Source: Callorhinus ursinus (Eukaryota; Chordata; Mammalia; Carnivora; Otariidae). From it: a stretch of DNA of 64,000 nucleotides. Of the stretch, positions 11,836 through 23,100 are shown piece after piece; position 1 is the first letter of the stretch, and each line of letters starts with the position of its first letter. The notes beneath the pieces were generated by a model that worked only from the letters and a program-made list of their open reading frames with translations, was not told the DNA's origin and ran no database searches. The position numbers were made by a program, and so were the translations under genes. The stretch spans positions 9,687,529 through 9,751,528 of the forward strand of contig NW_020312775.1 in assembly GCF_003265705.1 (NCBI RefSeq), written 5' to 3'.

Positions 11836-13622
11836 TTTTTTTAAAAAACTTATTATATTTTAATACAATTAATTAACATATAATATATTATTAGTTTCAG
11901 AGGCAAAATTCAGTTATTTATCCATTGCATATAACAACCAGTGCTCATTACATCACGTGCCCTCTTTAATGCTCATCACTCAGTTACCCCATCATCCCAC
12001 CCATCTCTCCTCCAGCAACCCTCAGTTTGTCTCCTATAGTTAAGAGTTTTTTTAATGGTTTGTCTCCCTCTCTGATTTCATCTCATTTTATTTTCCCTCC
12101 CTTCTCCTATGATCTTCTGATTTGTTTCTTGATTTCCACATATGAGTGAAATCATATGATGTCTTTCTCTGATTGACTTATTTCTCTTAGCATAATAGTC
12201 TCTAGTTCCATCCACGTCATTGCAAATGGTAAGATTGCATTTTTTTGATGGCCATTGCATATATATACAACATCTTCTTTATCCATTCATCTGTTGATGG
12301 ACATCTGGGCTCTTTCCATAATTTGGTTATTGTGAACATTGCTGCTGTAAACATTGGGGTGCAGGTGCCCCTTCAGATCACTACATTTGTATCTTTGAGG
12401 TAAATACTTAGTAGTGCAATTGCTGCATTGTAGGGTAGCTCTATTTTTAACTTTTTGAGGAATGTACATACTGTTTTCCAGAGTGACTGTACTAGCTTGC
12501 CTTCCCACCAACAGTGCGAAAGGTTCCTGTTTCTCTGCATCCTCACCAACATGTGTTGTTTCCTGACTTAATTTAAGCCATTATGAATAGTGTGATGTGA
12601 TATCTCATTGTGGTTTTTGATCTGTATTTCCCTGACGCCAAGTGATGTGGAGCATTTTTTCATGTGTCTGTTGGCCATTTGTATGTCTTCTTTGAATAGA
12701 TGTCTGCTCATGTCTTCTGCCCCTTTCTTGACTGGATTATTTGTTTTTTGGGTGTTGAGTTTGATAAGTTCTTTACATATCTTGAGTACTAACACTTTAT
12801 CTGATAAGACATTTACAAATATCTTCTCCCATTCTGTAGGTTGTCTTTTGTTTTTGTTTCCTTTACTGTGCAAAAGCTTTTTATCTTGATGAAGTCCCAA
12901 CAGCTCATTTTTGTGTTTGTTTCCCTTGCCTTTGGAGACATGTCTAGCATTAAGGTGCTATGGTCTAGGTTAAAGAAGTTGCTGCCTGTGTTTTCCTTTA
13001 GGATTTTGATGGATTCCTGTCTCACATTTAGGTCTTTCATCCATTTTGAGTTTGTTTTTGTCTATACTGTAAGAAAATGGTCCAGTTTTATTCTTCTACA
13101 TGTGGCTGTCCAATTTTCCCAACACCATTTGTTGAAGAGACATCTTTTTTCCATTGGATATTTTTCCCTGCTTTGTAGATCAGTTGACCATAGAGTTGGG
13201 GTCCATTTCTGAGTTCTCTATTCTATTCCATTGTTCTATGTGTCTGTTTTTGAGCCAGCACCATACTGTGTTGATGATTACAACTTTGTAGTATAGCTTG
13301 AAGTCCTGAATTGTGATACACCCAGCTTTGGTTTTCTTTTTCAACATCCCTCTGGCTATTTGGGGTCTTTTCTGGTCCGATACAAATTTTGGGATTATTT
13401 GTTCCAGCTCTGTGAAAAAATGTTGATGGTATTTTGATAGGGATTGCATTGAATGTGGAGATTGCTCTGGGTAGCGTAGACATTTTAACAATATTTGTTC
13501 CACCAATCCATGAGCATGGGAATGTTTTTCCCTTTCTTTGTGTCTTCCCCAATTTCTTTTATAAGGGCTCTGTAGTTTTCAGTGTACTGATCCTTAACTT
13601 CTTTGGTTAGGTTTATTCCTAG
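11836..13622 (-). mobile_element. Younger 5'-truncated L1 inserted in the 6686-16045 L1
   Basis: A second L1 3' end begins at about 11836 on the minus strand (A-rich tail, then the 3'UTR with CATCACTCAGTTACCCCAT near 11965). It runs into ORF2 as far as about 13622. Immediately after it, the older L1 resumes with the sequence that should follow 11830 (GATTTTGTCTGATATAAG near 13644). The insertion is same-strand nested. Confidence 0.8.
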
Positions 13623-16045
13623 GTTTGTGAAAGTTTTAAAGTTGATTTTGTCTGATATAAGTATTTCCATTCCAGCTTTTTTTCACAACCATTTGCATGA
13701 TAAATGTTTCTCCATTCCCTCTCTTTTAATCTGCATGTGCCTTTAAGTCTATAATGAGTTATTTCAGGAAGTATACAAATTCATCTTATATTTTTATCCA
13801 TTCCATCACCCTACAACTTTTAATTGGAGCATTTAGTACATTTATATTCAAAGGAATTATTGATATGCATTTCTTTTATTGCCATACTGTTATTTTGTGT
13901 TTGTTTTTGTAGGTTTTCTCTGTTCTGTTCTTCCCTTGCTCTATTCTCTTACCATAAGTTGGCTTTCTTTTTAGTGACATACTTGGATTCATTTTCTATG
14001 TCTCTCTTTCTCTCTCTTTTTTTCATATCTATTACTGGTTTTTGATTTGTGGTTCTCATTATATTTTTATATAACATCTTCTTATATATACTTATATATA
14101 CATCTATAATACTCTATATCAAGTTGGATGTTACTTGAGTTTGAATTTCTTCTTTACTCTTATCCTCCCCATGTTTTAAGTATATGATGTCATGGTTTAT
14201 ATTCTTTTGTTTTGTGAATCCCTTGACAGATTTTTACAGATAATACTTATATTTACAGTGTGTGTGCTTCATATTTTTCTTATTCTTACTTGTGTTCTTT
14301 CCTTTCACTCAAGGTGTCCCCTTAACATTTATCATTGGGCTTGTGTAATGGTCACGAACTCCTTTAGGTCTTGTTTGTCTGGGAAACCCTTTATCTCTCC
14401 TTCTGTTCTGAATGATAACCCTGCTAGATAGAGTATTCTTGGCTGTAGAGTTGTTTTATTTTTCCTTTCACCACTTTGAATATATTTGACCTGCAGAGTT
14501 TCTCCTGAAAAAAATCCACTGATACCCTAATGGGGTTTCACTTGTATGTAATTCTCAGGCTCATTTTAAAATTCTCTCATTATCACTATTTTTGACATTT
14601 TAATTACTCTTTGCCTTGGGGTGCACCTCCTTAGGTTGATTTTGTTAGGGGTCCTCTGTGTCTCCTGGATATCTGTTTTTTTTTCTCCCCCAGATTAAGG
14701 AAGTTTGCAGCTATTATTTCCTTCAAGTAAATTTTATATTCTTTTTTCTTTCTCTTCTTCTTGTGTCCTTATAAAACAAATGTAATTATGTTTGATGGAG
14801 TCTCTGTGTTCCTTATGTCTATTCTCATTTTGCATTTTTTTTCTCTCACCTGCTCAGCTTGATTACTTTCTATTATTTTATACTACAGGTCATTCTTCTG
14901 CTTCCCCTAGCCTGCTATTTATTCCATCTAGTGTATTTTTAATTTCATTAATTGTGTTCTTCATCTCTGATTCATTCTTTTTATGTTTTCTATCTCTTTT
15001 TTTAAGGTTTTCACTGATGTCCTCCACTCTTTTCTCAAGTCCAGTGAGTATCCTTATAATAATTATTTTAAATTGTCTATCAAGCATATTACTTATCTCT
15101 CTTTCACATAGGACTCTTGTCGTGATTTTACCCTGTTCTTTCATTTGGGACATATTCCTCTGTGTCTTCATTTTGTCTAACTCTCTGTGTCTTTTTCAGT
15201 GTGTTAGGACAGTCAGGTAAGTCTCCTGCTCTTGAAAGTACTGAACAGGGTGCAGTTTTAAGAAGGTGGTGCATGGAAGATTCCAATGATATGAACAGGC
15301 AAGGGAATTAATTCATAGCCCAGGCTGAGGGTATCTCCTGGCCCCTCACAACTAGAAAGTCTATTTGGAAAATTGGGAGTAGCCTATAACAGCCCCTCCT
15401 CTTCCTGCCCAAGCAGAGTGACTGAGACAGAGCCCCACCTGTTATGGCTCCTGGTCCAATATGATCAGAAGAGCTGTTGAAAACACCAGAAAGTAGTGTG
15501 ACTTAGTGGTGCTCAACCCAGAAGAAAAGCAGGCAGAGCTAATAGTTTACAGAGCAAAGCCAGTGACCGTGCCCTGCCCGGAAACTTGGGGTGTTGGTTG
15601 GCTTGTGTTAAGACAATAAACAAAGAAATTTACTGGTTTTAGAGGGTTTTATTTTTTTTAACTGTGCCCAGGCAGGGAATCTAATCCATAGCCTACTCAT
15701 CACTGAATACAACCTTCAGCCAGTCTAATCAGGGAAACAAACCAGAGCAATGGGAAGCAGCTGTGAAGCCCATTAAACAGTCCTTTGTACAGTGTCACTT
15801 TAACAAAGAGCACAGCCTGTGCTTTCACCCATCTGCAGAGCAAAACTAATGGCTTGACATGACCAAGGAATTCAGTGCCTGATTTGGTTCCCCAAACAAA
15901 TGAACCATACAGGCCCTGGGTCCCCATCCTGTCTCCTTTCCAGGGCAGAGAGGCTATTCATAGCTCCAACTCTTACTGAATATAGTACCCGGTCCTGAAC
16001 CTAGTAAGCCTGATGAGAGAATCCAGGCAACTATGGAGCCCAAAT

Positions 16046-16363
16046 TTATTTATTTTTTTTATTATGTTCAATTAGCCAACATATAGTACATCATTAGTTT
16101 TTGATGTACTGTTCAGTGATTCATTAGTTGCGTATAACACCCAGTGCTCATCACCACATGTAGCCTCCTTAATCCCATCACATGGTTGCCCCTCCCTCCT
16201 ATCACCCTCCCTCCTGCAACCCTCAGTTTGTTTCCCGGAGTCCAGAGTCTCTCATGATTTGTCTCCCTCTATGATTTCTTCCCATTCAGTTTTCCATCCC
16301 TTCCCTGTGGTCCTCCATGCTATTCCTTATGTTCCACATATGAGTGAAACCATATGATAATTC
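16046..16363 (-). mobile_element. 5'-truncated L1 3'UTR fragment
   Basis: It reads as L1 3'UTR on the minus strand (ATTAGCCAACATATAGTACA near 16073, ACACCCAGTGCTCATCAC near 16138) and stops at ATGAGTGAAACCATATGATA, the usual end of short truncated copies. No clear duplication was found. Confidence 0.85.
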
Positions 16364-17650
16364 AATCTCACTTGTGTAGGGAACAAAACCAGCAGTCCAA
16401 TCCAATTGTTCTCAGCACACCCCCTTCCATTCTTGTCCTAAGAGCTCAAAAATTTGCCTCACCCTAAAATAGATCATAATAGCAGGTCCCACCTACCCAA
16501 AGACATTACCAGCAGACGTGACCATGACCAGAAACCCAAAGCGAGATGACAGGTGAAAACCTGTCTCTGCCAAAGCTAACTTGTAAAACTGAAAAGAAAC
16601 CTGATTATTCAAATGTGCAGATACCAACTTAAGGAATCAAGGATTATGAATAAACAGATAATATAACACCACCAAAGAACACAATAAAGTTCTAATAAAT
16701 GATTTTAAAGAAATGGAGATCTGTGAATTGTCAAAAGACTAAGAATAATCATTTTAAAGAAGTTTAATAAAGTACAAGAACACACAATCAACTAAGTGAA
16801 ATTAGGAAAAGAATGTATGAACAAAATGAAAATCAACAAAGCAACAGAAAACAACAACAAAAACCCTAGAAATCCCAGAGGTAAAAAATACAATAACTAA
16901 ACTGAAGATTCAATAGGGAGTTTCAAAACTACACCTGATAATGCAGAAGAAAGAATCAGTGACCTGGAGAATAGGACATTAGAAATTATCCATTGGAGGA
17001 TAAAAAACAAACAAAGAACAAAACAAAACAAAAAAACACACAAAACACTGAAAAAGAGTGAAGAAAGACTGTGAGACTTCTGGGACAATGAAAAGAAACA
17101 ATATTTGTGTTATGGGAATTTTAGAAGGAGAAGATAGTATATTTAAAGCAGAAAGTATATTTAAAGCAATAATGTCTGAAAACTTCCTGAACCTGGGGAG
17201 AAAAATGAACATCCAGATCCACCAGGTCCAAATGATCCCAAATAGATTGAACACAAATAGGGGTATGCCAAGACATATTATAACTAAATTGTCAAATTTC
17301 AAAGACAAAATATAATAATAATTTTAAAAGCAGTAAGAGAAAAGAGAGACTTTATGTACAAAGGAACCCCCCTCCCATAAAAACGTTGGTGGATTTCTCA
17401 ACAAAAACATTTCAGAACAGGAGAAAATAGAATGGCATATTTAAAACATTGAAAGAAAAAACCTCTCAACTAAGAATACTATACTCAGTGAAGCTGTCCT
17501 TCAGAAATGAAGGCGGGCCAAAGGCTTTTTCCCCAAAAAGAATCAAAACTAAAGAAGTTCATTTTCACTAGTCCTGCCTTACAAAAACGTACCTTTAGGA
17601 GTTCTTTGAATGCAAATAAAAGGATACTAATTGACATCATAAAGACAAAG
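16364..17650 (+). mobile_element. Old L1 or HAL1 ORF1 region, degenerate
   Basis: The 5'UTR-like start (GATGACAGGTGAAAACCTGT near 16540) is followed by an L1 ORF1-type region. The segment 17058-17315 encodes the recognisable 'SENFLNLGRKMNIQIHQVQ' block. Then comes the ORF1-ORF2 spacer (CCTGCCTTACAAAAACGTAC near 17573). It could be an L1M or the ORF1-only HAL1 element. I cannot separate these by eye. Confidence 0.65.
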
Positions 17651-19390
17651 AATCATTACCAAGTCTTATGTAGAACAGCTTTATTATTTTGTTCTAGATA
17701 TTTTATGTCTTCAGGTCTTACACTTAAGTCTTTAAACCATTTTGATTAATTTTTTGAGTGGTATGAGATAGGGTGTATATGTATAAGACATCATGGCACC
17801 GTTCATTGAAGAGACTGTCTTTTCTTCATTGAGTACTTTTAGCTCTCCTGTCAAATATTAGTTGACTGGATATGTTTTCATATATTTCTAGGCTTTCAAT
17901 TTTGTTTCATTGGTCTATTTGTCTGTTTTTATGGCAGTATTATACTGTTTTGATGACCATAGCCTTATAGTATAGCTTGATATCAGAGAGTGTGATGTCT
18001 CCTGCTATGTTCTTCTTTCTCAAGTTCTCTTTAGCTGTTGAGAGTCAGTGATTTCACATAAGTTTTAGGAGTGTTTTTTTCTACCTCTAAAAAATGTCAT
18101 TGGAATCTTTATAGGGATTGCATCAAATTTATAGATGGCTTTGTCAGTATTGCCATTTTAACAATATTAATTCTTCCATTCATGAACATGGGATATTTTT
18201 CCATTTATTGGTGACTTCTTCAAATTCCCTAATCAATGTCTTCTAATTCTCACAATAGAGATATTTCACTTCCTTGGTTAAATTTATTTCTAAGTATTAT
18301 ATTGTTTTGATGGTATTGTGAAAAGGATTGATTTCTTTATTTCTTTTTCAGAAAATTCACTCCTAGTGTATAGAAATGATATTGATTTTTGCACATTAAT
18401 TTTGTATATTGAAACTTTACTAAATCCATTGATTAGCTCTAACATTTTCTTTTGTTAGGTCTTCAGGATTTTCTATATATAAAATCATGTCATCTGCAAA
18501 TAGATAAATTTACATATTCCTAATTCTGATAACTTTTATTTCTTTTTCTTGCCTGATTGCTCTAGCTAAGACTTCCAGTACTATGTTGAATAGGAGTGGT
18601 GAGAGTGGTCACCTTTTTCTTGCTCCTGATAGTAGCTGTGGGCTTGTCATATATGGTCTTTATTATGTTGATACATGTTTCTTCATGCCTGATTTGCTAA
18701 GAGTTTTTATCATGAATAGATGTTGATTACTTTCAAATGCTTTTTCTCTGTCTAATGAAATAATCATATGATTCTTTTCTTTCATCTTATTAATATGATG
18801 TATCACATCAATTGATTTGCATATGTTGGAAAATTATTTCATCCATGGTATAAATCTTACTTGCTCATGATGATGGATTCTTTAATATGATGCTGAATTT
18901 GGTTGGTTAGTATTTTATTGAGAATTTTTGTATCTATATTCATCAGGAATATTGGCCAAAAGTCTCTTTTCTAGGAGTGTCCTTCTCTGGTTTTGGTATC
19001 AGAATAATGTTGGCCTCATAAAATGAGTTTAGGATTGTTCCCTCTTCAATTTTTTTGACGAGTTTGAGAAAGATTGGTGTTAATTATTCTTTAAATGTTT
19101 GGTAATTTTACCAGCAAAACCTTCTAGTGTTGGAGTTTCCTTTGTTGGTAGAGTTTTGATTACTGATTCATTCTCCTTATTAGTAATTCATTGGTCTATT
19201 GGTCTCTTCAAATTTTCTATTTCTTCCTGATTCAGTCTTGGTAAGTTGTCTTTCTAAGAATTTTTCCATTTACAGTAGGGTGTCTGGTGTTTATGGTTGT
19301 TCATAGTAGTTTCTTATAATCCTTTGTAGTTCTGTGGTATCAGTTGTAATGACTCTCCTTTTCCATTTATAATTTTGTGAATTTGGGTCC

Positions 19391-20225
19391 TGCCGGAGTC
19401 CAGCTCCAGCAGGGAAATTGTCCTTGAAGGAAAGGACGGCGTCGGCAAGTGAGGAGACACGGACACAGGATCAGGTTGCAAGCGTCTCCTACTGATGGCC
19501 TCGGAGGGACTTTATTTATACATTAGAATATTTCCTTGTTTTTTCCATTCTTTCATAACGTGATTTTATTTTTTACATCTTATTACAATCATCTTAAATC
19601 ATTTTGGATTTAAAAACAAAGGTACTAGATAGAGTGTGACCGTGTGAAACGAAGCGTAACCTATCTGCTATTGTGTGCTAATGCGGAAAAAGTTATATTT
19701 TTACTCTTGCTTAAAGATTATTTAAAGTTTATTCTTGCTCCCAAGGCAACTTACAATGTGTGCACCCTATCCTATCAAAGTAATATAAGGAGGTCCCTGT
19801 ACTGTGGGAATGACATGAGATTTTTCTTTCCTAGAACTCTGATGTTTCAGAGGTGCCCAAGGAATCTCATCAATAGGGACTTTTACTGGGCCTGGATCCA
19901 ATAGCTCCCTTAAGCGAAACTTATTAAAGAACTTTGCGTTCCTTATGTTAGATGAATTACGGATTGGAGGACATTGGGTATTTTTACATCTTGGCCCATC
20001 GTCAGCCTTTTTGGAGTCAATTTCATTGTGATTGCTTATATAGGCATAACTAAATTTATAAATCATTTTATCATGAAACCCCAGAAAAAAATCCCATGAT
20101 TATAAAGATTTTCACAAATAAAATGAAAGGAAGTAGCAGGAGCCAGCTGTGGAGTCTCCTGATTTTCAGGATTGTCCCCCATACTTGGACTTTGTCAAAC
20201 AGCATGAGTAGCTTGGCTCGCGCCA
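19391..20225 (-). mobile_element. Solo ERV LTR (835 bp), 6-bp target duplication
   Basis: On the minus strand it starts TG (TGGCGCGAGCCAAGC) and ends CA (GGACTCCGGCA). A 6-bp direct repeat GGGTCC lies on both sides (19385-19390 and 20226-20231), and the interrupted L1 rejoins across it. A single AATAAA (minus strand, complement of TTTATT near 19510) sits about 120 bases before the end, as expected for the R/U5 boundary. TATA-like boxes lie upstream in the U3 half. Six-base duplications are typical of class II (ERVK-like) integrases. No internal viral sequence is adjacent, so this is a recombined solo LTR. Confidence 0.85.
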
Positions 20226-20722
20226 GGGTCCAATTTATTTTTTCCTTGGTTAATCTACTTAAGGATTTGTCAGTTTTCTTTATCTTCTCAAACATCTTTT
20301 ATTTTGATTACTTTTTTTCATTGTGTTACTATTTTCTATTTCATTTATTTTTGCTCTAATCTTTATTATTTCCTTTCTTCTGCCAAATTAGATCTCAGTT
20401 TGTTCTTTTTCTAGTTTCTTAAGGCATAGAAGTAGGTTATTTATTTGGGTCTTTCTTAATTCTTAGCATAAGTATTTATTTCGATGAACTCCTTTGTTAG
20501 AACTGCTTTTGCTGCAGTCCATAATTATATGGCATATTGTGTTTCCATGCTCATTTGTCTCAAGAAACTTTTGTATTTCCTTTCTAATTTCTCCTTTGAT
20601 GTATTGGTTGTTCAGGAGTGTTATTTCCCATGCATTCATGAATTTTCTAGTTTTCCTCCTATTTGTTTTTAGTTTCATGTCATTGTGGTCAAAGAACATA
20701 ATTGATATGATTTAAATCTTGA

Positions 20723-20750
20723 GTGCTTGCTTTGGCAGCGCATATACTAA
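20723..20750 (+). pseudogene. 28-nt U6 snRNA 5'-end insertion
   Basis: It matches U6 snRNA positions 1-28 (5' stem-loop plus AUAUACUAA) with three differences, two of them CpG-to-TpG. It is flanked by a perfect 14-bp duplication GATTTAAATCTTGA (20709-20722 and 20751-20764) and has no poly(A). The host is the old minus-strand L1. Tailless, 3'-truncated small-RNA retrocopies are a known product of L1 machinery. Confidence 0.9.
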
Positions 20751-21070
20751 GATTTAAATCTTGAATTTACTAAGACTTGTTTTTGTGATGTTTTATTTTA
20801 GAATGTGTTCCATATGCACTTGAGAAGACTGTGCATTCTATTGTCATTAGGTAAAGCATTCTGTATATGTCTTTTAGGCCCATTTGGTTTATACTATTGC
20901 TCAAACCCACTGTTTCCTTATTTATTCTCTGTCTGGGTGATCTATCCATTGTTGAGAGTGGGGTATTAAATTCCCCAAATATTACTGTTTATTTCTTCTT
21001 TTATCTCTGTTAAATTTTTGTCTTATATATTTAGGTGCTCTGATGTTGGACACAAATATTTATTGTTGTT

Positions 21071-21130
21071 GTATATATATATAACTATATATAACTATAT
21101 ATATATAGTTATATATAGTTATATGTAATA
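21071..21130. repeat. AT-rich tract containing a 46-bp perfect palindrome
   Basis: Positions 21079-21124 read the same on both strands, with two AAC/GTT pairs breaking the simple TA pattern, so it is more structured than a plain (TA)n. It lies inside old L1. Confidence 0.9.
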
Positions 21131-21561
21131 TATGTATTTACATAGAAATATAAATATATAAGTATATACTTGATGGATTAGCTCTTTTATTATTATGTAA
21201 TAACCCTTCTTTTTCTCTTTTCATCATTTTTAGTTTATAGTCTATTTTGTCTGATACAAGTATCACTACCTCTGCTGTTTTTTGGTTACCATTTGCTTGA
21301 AATAAGTTTTTCCTTCACTTTACTCTCAGTCTATATTTCTCTTTAAGGCTAAAATGAGCCCCGTGTAGGCAGGATATCACTGGAGACTGTTTTTGTTTTA
21401 TATTTTTTAAAATTTTGATCCATTCAACTATTCTGACATTTGACTGCATAACTTAATCTGTTTATGTTTATTTTTTTGTTGTTTTCATTTATTTTTTTAA
21501 ATTTTATTTTATTATATTATGTTTAAGTAAATTATTGATAAAGTCTTACTATTGCCATTTT

Positions 21562-21752
21562 TTAAAAAGATTTTATTTATTTATTTGAGAGAAACAAGAG
21601 AGACAGCCTGAGAGGGGTGAAGAGGGAGAAGGAGAGAGAGAAGTAGACTCCCTGCTGAGCAGGGAGCCCAACGTGGGGCTCAATTCCAGGACCCCGAGAT
21701 CATGACCTGAACTGAAGGCAGACTGTAACTGACTGAGCCACCCAGGCACCCC
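21562..21752 (-). mobile_element. SINEC, reverse
   Basis: Minus-strand head GGGGTGCCTGGGTGGCTCAG at 21752. It is flanked by TTACTATTGCCATTTT (21546-21561) and TTACTGTTGCCATTTT (21753-21768), with one mismatch. Confidence 0.95.
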
Positions 21753-21872
21753 TTACTGTTGCCATTTTGTTTGTTGTTTTCTTTCTTTCTTTTTTTGTGG
21801 GTCTATTGTTCCTTGTCTCTTATCTGCTGTCTCTTTTCATGTTTTGTTGTCTTTTGGTACAAATATATTTTT

Positions 21873-22040
21873 ACTTCTTTTTAAAAGATTTATTTATTTA
21901 CTTTAGAGACAGAGAGAGAGCAAGGGGAGGGGCAGAGGGAGATGGAAATGGAGAGAGAGAATCTCCAGAAGACTCTGCACTGAGCAAGGAGCCCAACACA
22001 GGATTTGATTCCATGACCCTGAGATCATGACCTGAGCTAA
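21873..22040 (-). mobile_element. SINEC, reverse, head missing
   Basis: The tail (AAGATTTATTTATTTAC), CT-rich body and lower head (GATCATGACCTGAGCT) are present. The first ~45 bases of the tRNA-like head are absent, so the internal A box is lost. Confidence 0.85.
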
Positions 22041-22489
22041 AATCAGTGAATTTGATACAAACCATGAATTTGGTAATTACAACTTGTGAATAAATGTAAT
22101 GAATGACAGCAATAATATAAGGAATAGGATGGAAGAATTAGGAATATTTTATTATAAGGTATCCATATTAACTGTAAAATTGTATAGTGTTATGTGAAGA
22201 TGGACTTGGATTTGTCATAAATGTATATTGTAAACTGTAAGGCAACCACTAACAAAAGTTATAAAAAGATATATATTTGATATAAAAAAGGAAAAAATTA
22301 ATTATGTAAAATGATAAATTAAAGCCATAAAAGGCAGAAAGAGTTGATGCAAAATTAAGAAAGAAGAATAAGGGTAATGAACAGAAAACTAAAAAAAAAA
22401 TAAGTTAGTTATTAATCCAACTATATTAATAATCACATTAAACACCAATAGTCTCATACAACAATTAAAAGACAAATTGTCATCTCTTT

Positions 22490-22690
22490 AACATACTTAT
22501 TTTATAACTGGAAGTTTGTACCTCTTAATCCCCTTTATTTCACTCATCCCCACACCCACCTCCCCTGTGGCGACCATCAGTTTTGTCTGTGTATTAAATG
22601 TCTGTTTTGTTGTTGTTTGTTCATTTGTTGTTTTTTTTTTTTAGATTACACATATAAGTGAAATCATACTTATTTTAGTCAGCATATATT
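22490..22690 (-). mobile_element. Old L1M 3'UTR fragment (minus)
   Basis: It contains the diagnostic antisense L1M 3'UTR text 'CCCCACACCCACCTCCCCTGTGGCGACCATCAG' split over 22548-22580, followed by a T-rich tract. It is short and diverged. Confidence 0.6.
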
Positions 22691-22710
22691 GATTAAAAGT
22701 AAAATGATGG

Positions 22711-22893
22711 ATGTGTCTGGGTGGCTCAGTTGTTAAGCATCTGCCTTCAGCTCAGGTCATGATACCAGGGTCCTGGGATTGAGCCCCACATTGGGCTCCC
22801 AGCTTAGTGGGGAGCAGGATTCTCCCTCTCCCTCTTCCTGCTGCTCCCCCTGATGTGCTCTCTTTCTGTCAAATAAAAAAATAAAATCTTAAA
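22711..22893 (+). mobile_element. SINEC
   Basis: The head GGATGTGTCTGGGTGGCTCAG is mutated. The A-rich tail ends at 22893. The 16-bp duplication AAAAGTAAAATGATGG lies at 22695-22710 and 22894-22909. Confidence 0.95.
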
Positions 22894-23032
22894 AAAAGTA
22901 AAATGATGGAAAATATATACCATGCTAACATTAAACAAAAGGTAGCTAGAGTAGCTATACGAATTTTAGAGCAAGATGTCAGAGCATGGAAAATTATCAG
23001 TGATAAAGAGAAGCATTACTTAAGAACCAGCA

Positions 23033-23058
23033 GTGCTCGCTTCAGCAGCACATATATA
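23033..23058 (+). pseudogene. 26-nt U6 snRNA 5'-end insertion (second copy)
   Basis: It begins exactly at U6 nucleotide 1 (GTGCTCGCTTCAGCAGCACA) and matches through about position 24, with one G-to-A change at a CpG. A perfect 12-bp duplication TAAGAACCAGCA (23021-23032 and 23059-23070) brackets it. The first-strand nick would fall in CTT/AAGA, close to the L1 endonuclease consensus TT/AAAA. No poly(A). Confidence 0.92.
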
Positions 23059-23100
23059 TAAGAACCAGCAATATCATTACCAAGGACCATGTTAGAAATA

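Larger units (their letters stand above)
6686..16045 (-). mobile_element. Nearly full-length L1 (minus), interrupted by SLC25A3 retrocopy and a younger L1
   Basis: Read on the minus strand the order is 5'UTR (about 16045-15250), ORF1 remnant (about 15200-14880), ORF2 (about 14800-6950) and 3'UTR ending at 6686. Removing the two insertions (8526-9885 and about 11836-13622) leaves roughly 6.2 kb, the size of a complete L1. An endonuclease/RT-like frame is recognisable in pieces (for example 10331-9927 minus, which includes the RT motif FADDMI), but stops and frameshifts make it inactive. Confidence 0.8.
17655..21561 (-). mobile_element. Old L1 ORF2 region (minus), interrupted by LTR and U6 fragment
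   Basis: A diverged antisense ORF2: 'CATATGTTTTTCCATTTA'-like blocks and TGATATGATTTAAATCTT near 20704. It is continuous once the solo LTR (19391-20225) and the U6 fragment (20723-20764) are removed. Beyond the SINE at 21562-21752 it continues to about 21865. Confidence 0.75.
22041..23100 (+). mobile_element. Old L1M ORF1-ORF2 spacer and ORF2 start, with insertions
   Basis: The plus-strand blocks GGCAACCACTAACAAAAGTT (near 22242) and AACACCAATAGTCTCATACA (near 22440) are typical of the start of old L1 ORF2. It resumes after a minus-strand L1M 3'UTR piece (about 22490-22690) and a SINE (22711-22893), and carries the second U6 fragment at 23033-23058. All frames are closed. Confidence 0.6.

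Noticed and set aside
20723..23058. Functional U6 snRNA genes
   Set aside because: Only the first 24-28 nt of 106 are present and there is no upstream U6 promoter (PSE/TATA).
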